Shown here piece by piece: positions 4,727 through 6,607 of a stretch of 6,607 bases of DNA. The DNA is from DATGFK01 sp040007395 (GTDB lineage Bacteria; Chloroflexota; Anaerolineae; Aggregatilineales; UBA2796). Both the position numbers and the translations under genes were made by a program. The DNA is taken from contig JBDTVG010000137.1 in assembly GCA_040007395.1 (NCBI GenBank), positions 1 to 6,607 on the forward strand, in the 5' to 3' direction. A model generated the notes under the pieces. The model ran no database searches. It saw only the letters and a list, made by a program, of their open reading frames with translations, and was not told where the DNA came from. Every line of letters begins with the position of its first letter. Within the stretch, counting starts at the first letter, position 1.

Positions 4727-6271
4727 ATGATCCAACGAGCCATTATCTGGTGTGCAGTTAGCAGCGCTGATCAAGCAGCGAGTGACAAGGAAAGTCTACC
4801 CTCGCAACGGCAAGATGCTCAAAAGTACTGTGATGAAAAGGGCTGGGTGGTTACGGAAGTCCTTGAAGTTGCTGGGCAAAGCCGCAACTACATCGACATT
4901 CATGATGCCGCCGAGGATATACAAGGCTAACGCCGCCTGATCGAACTATGGGATACCGTTCCGAGACCCTTTGATGTGTTGGTTGCCCGATCTATGGATC
5001 GCTTGGCGCGGAATATTGCCTTGCTGCCTTATGTTATCGCCAAGACGATTGATATAGGGGCAACCGTCTACCTATATCAAGATCGAATGGAACTCAACGA
5101 ACACAATCAGATCGCTATGACGAGTATCGGTGGATTTCAAGTGACACAGCCAATCCGGGCCTTCGTCGAAAGCTCGAAGATCAGTAAGCGGGCTAATGTT
5201 CAACGGGGACTAATAGCACAGGGTAAGCCCGTCATGTCGCATACACTCATAAGAGATAGTCGTGGCAAACCTGACCATCTTGAATTGGACAAAACGTTAC
5301 TTCCCATGTGGCAAGATGTAGCCATTCTGCTGTTGGATGGCATCTCGTGGAATGATATTGAAGGGGAGCTTACCAAGCGGTTCGGCTACAAATTGTACGG
5401 CAATCGCACATTGTGGCGTGTCGTGAACAACCCGGTTTTTTGGGGGCATACAGCAAGGCATCATGCCACCCGATTCCACGCACATTCAGGCAGGAAAATT
5501 ACGGGGGCTTGGATTTTCGATCCGGAGGCACCACACCCAGAGGGTATTGACATCTATTATAACAACCACGAGCCAGTCTATAAGGCGGAACTAGCCGAGC
5601 AAGTAAAGGCTGAACTCCGCCGTAGACAAAGTTCGTTAAAAGGGCGGGCCAGTCCAGAAGCCACTTATCGTTATACTGGCTTGCTCGCTTGCAATGAGTG
5701 CAAATGGAGTCTGGCTGGGGTGCGTAATAAAAATTACCTGAGTTGGGTCTGCAATTCTCGTCGCTCAAACGGTAAACGCATCAACTGTTCGCAAAATCGC
5801 CATCTCAGTGACACCCGGTTGCAGGATTATGTAGATGCCGTCTTGAGACAAATCCTAGCAGCAGGTACGCCCGATCTCATTACCCAAAGTAGCGATAGAA
5901 CACCGCATGAGCAAATCGCCGAGCTTAAGAACACGATTGTCCGTACTGAACAGCAGATCGCCAATCTTATTCGAGGACAAGTCAGTGCCGATCCTGCGAT
6001 TCAACATATATACGCTGAACAAATTGTCACGGCTACGGAGCGCCTCAAAACCCAAAGGATCAATCTAAATACCATGTTACAGCGCGTAGAATCGGAAAGC
6101 ACCATCAAGGTGCGGCAGCAAACTTTCGAAGCACTCGTCGCCATGGGAATTGAGGATTTTTGGCAGCAGGAGTCAACACGTATCAACCAGATGCTACACC
6201 GCTTGTTCGGTGATTACCGAATGATGGTACGCAAGGATAATAGTGAAGGGAAGAACGGGCCTACGTGGTAG
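4727..6271 (+). pseudogene. Large serine recombinase, copy 2, nonsense-interrupted
   Basis: Paralogue of copy 1 with the same architecture, about 514 codons. It has WCAVSS with Ser12, SLPSQ, then TAA at 4928-4930 exactly where copy 1 has Tyr68 (TAT). The frame is otherwise intact to TAG 6271. After the stop come MDRLARN, the recombinase domain, a zinc ribbon (CNEC, then Cys in WVC and INC), a coiled coil (residues of about ELKNTIVRTEQQIANLI) and the IEDFWQQE segment also present in copy 1. Reinitiation at GTG 4976 could give 431 residues carrying the DNA-binding half but no nucleophile. The upstream fragment is 67 residues. The lesion is a single nonsense change plus local divergence (GGC TAA CGC against GCC TAT CAG). 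It shares the Ala-for-Arg change next to the serine with copy 1. I see no strong terminator after it; 6306-6340 holds only weak, imperfect hairpins. Confidence 0.85.
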
Positions 6272-6482
6272 CGATTGAGCTTCCAATTCGAGGGTAATGC
6301 AGTTTTGCGGCCTCAACCGCACAGTTTGACTGTTGAAGGGTTTGGTATTGGGGTCGAGTTAGATAATCAATCTAGCCTCTCGCTTATCGGCGCAACCCGT
6401 AAGCTACAAAGTCATTTTCAAATAAACCACTTTTGCTGGATACTAAGACGCAAACCATTTGGCACGCTGGGAGTAACTCGTA

Positions 6483-6607
6483 ATGACCCTCGTCGTCATG
6501 ACCCTCGGCTGGATCTGCGGTATTGCGTTTGTCTCGCGTTACCCGCAGACCAACGCTGTGTGGCCTGCCTTAGTCATCGGCGGCTTGATTTTGGCTGTTG
6601 TGATGCG
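6483..6607 (+). CDS. Start of a small membrane protein, truncated by the window end
   Basis: ATG 6483 with GGGAG (6469-6473) 9 bases upstream; a TAA at 6474-6476 in frame excludes a longer start. The 41 visible codons give two hydrophobic segments, LVVMTLGWICGIAFVS and VWPALVIGGLILAVVM, joined by RYPQTNA. This is the pattern of an integral membrane protein. ATG 6498 is an alternative start within the tandem ATGACCCTCG repeat. Family not recognisable. Between 6272 and 6482 I see no gene, only weak hairpins (6306-6321; 6360-6374). Confidence 0.5.
   Translation, partial: MTLVVMTLGWICGIAFVSRYPQTNAVWPALVIGGLILAVVM

Larger units (their letters stand above)
1330..6271. mobile_element. Probable decayed integrated element carrying a serine recombinase pair
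   Basis: Inference from a recombinase pair, a divergent small gene, a membrane gene and a concentration of reading-frame breaks in the middle of the window, flanked by genes that look intact. The true ends are unknown: serine recombinase core sites are short, I found no convincing flanking direct repeat, and there is no tRNA gene at either side. The 75-residue gene at 965-1192 may also belong to it. Confidence 0.4.

Noticed and set aside
4928..4930. Programmed stop-codon readthrough in recombinase copy 2
   Set aside because: The codon is TAA, the copy 1 equivalent is an ordinary Tyr, the local context has no recognisable stimulatory element, and other genes in the block are also broken.
1..6607. 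CRISPR array, tRNA, rRNA or flanking att direct repeats
   Set aside because: I looked for regularly spaced repeats, cloverleaf-like sequence and shared flanking sequence, and found none that is convincing.

Overview
The window looks like bacterial chromosomal DNA of roughly balanced base composition. Two things suggest a Chloroflexota-type host (Herpetosiphon-like at best): the secreted protein with Pro/Thr-rich linkers at the left end, and the style of the large serine recombinases. This is family recollection, not a database result.

Layout, left to right. (1) 87-821 (+) encodes an exported protein with a signal peptide, one globular domain and Pro/Thr-rich low-complexity stretches. (2) 851-920 holds a run of three self-complementary elements; the last is a good bidirectional terminator between convergent genes. 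(3) 965-2981 is a minus-strand block. Read in its own direction it contains a 90-residue acidic protein (2981-2709), then a four-helix membrane protein whose coding sequence is spread over three successive reading frames and has an early in-frame TGA (2626-1330), then a 75-residue protein that resembles a lone Lrp/AsnC-type ligand-binding (RAM) fold (1192-965). (4) 2982-3120 is a divergent control region with two strong promoter candidates whose polymerase footprints overlap. (5) 3121-6271 (+) carries two paralogous large serine recombinases in tandem, 26 bases apart. (6) 6483-6607 (+) is the start of a small membrane protein that runs off the window.

The common theme is interruption. The first recombinase is broken by an apparent 2-base AT insertion at 3793-3794. 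The second is broken by a TAA at codon 68. The membrane gene has a TGA and two -1 frame changes. The simplest reading is a decaying integrated mobile element that keeps good promoters, ribosome binding sites and terminators. A competing reading for part of the membrane gene is programmed -1 frameshifting. The frame 2 to frame 3 junction coincides with an in-phase C CCA AAC heptamer. Nine bases beyond it, a stem and loop could form an H-type pseudoknot.

How the parts may have worked together (inference): the recombinase pair moved the element. The divergent 90-residue protein and the membrane protein, which ends in a possible helix-turn-helix, would be accessory or regulatory. Mutual exclusion at the shared promoter region would set which side is expressed. 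I could not identify att sites or exact element ends.
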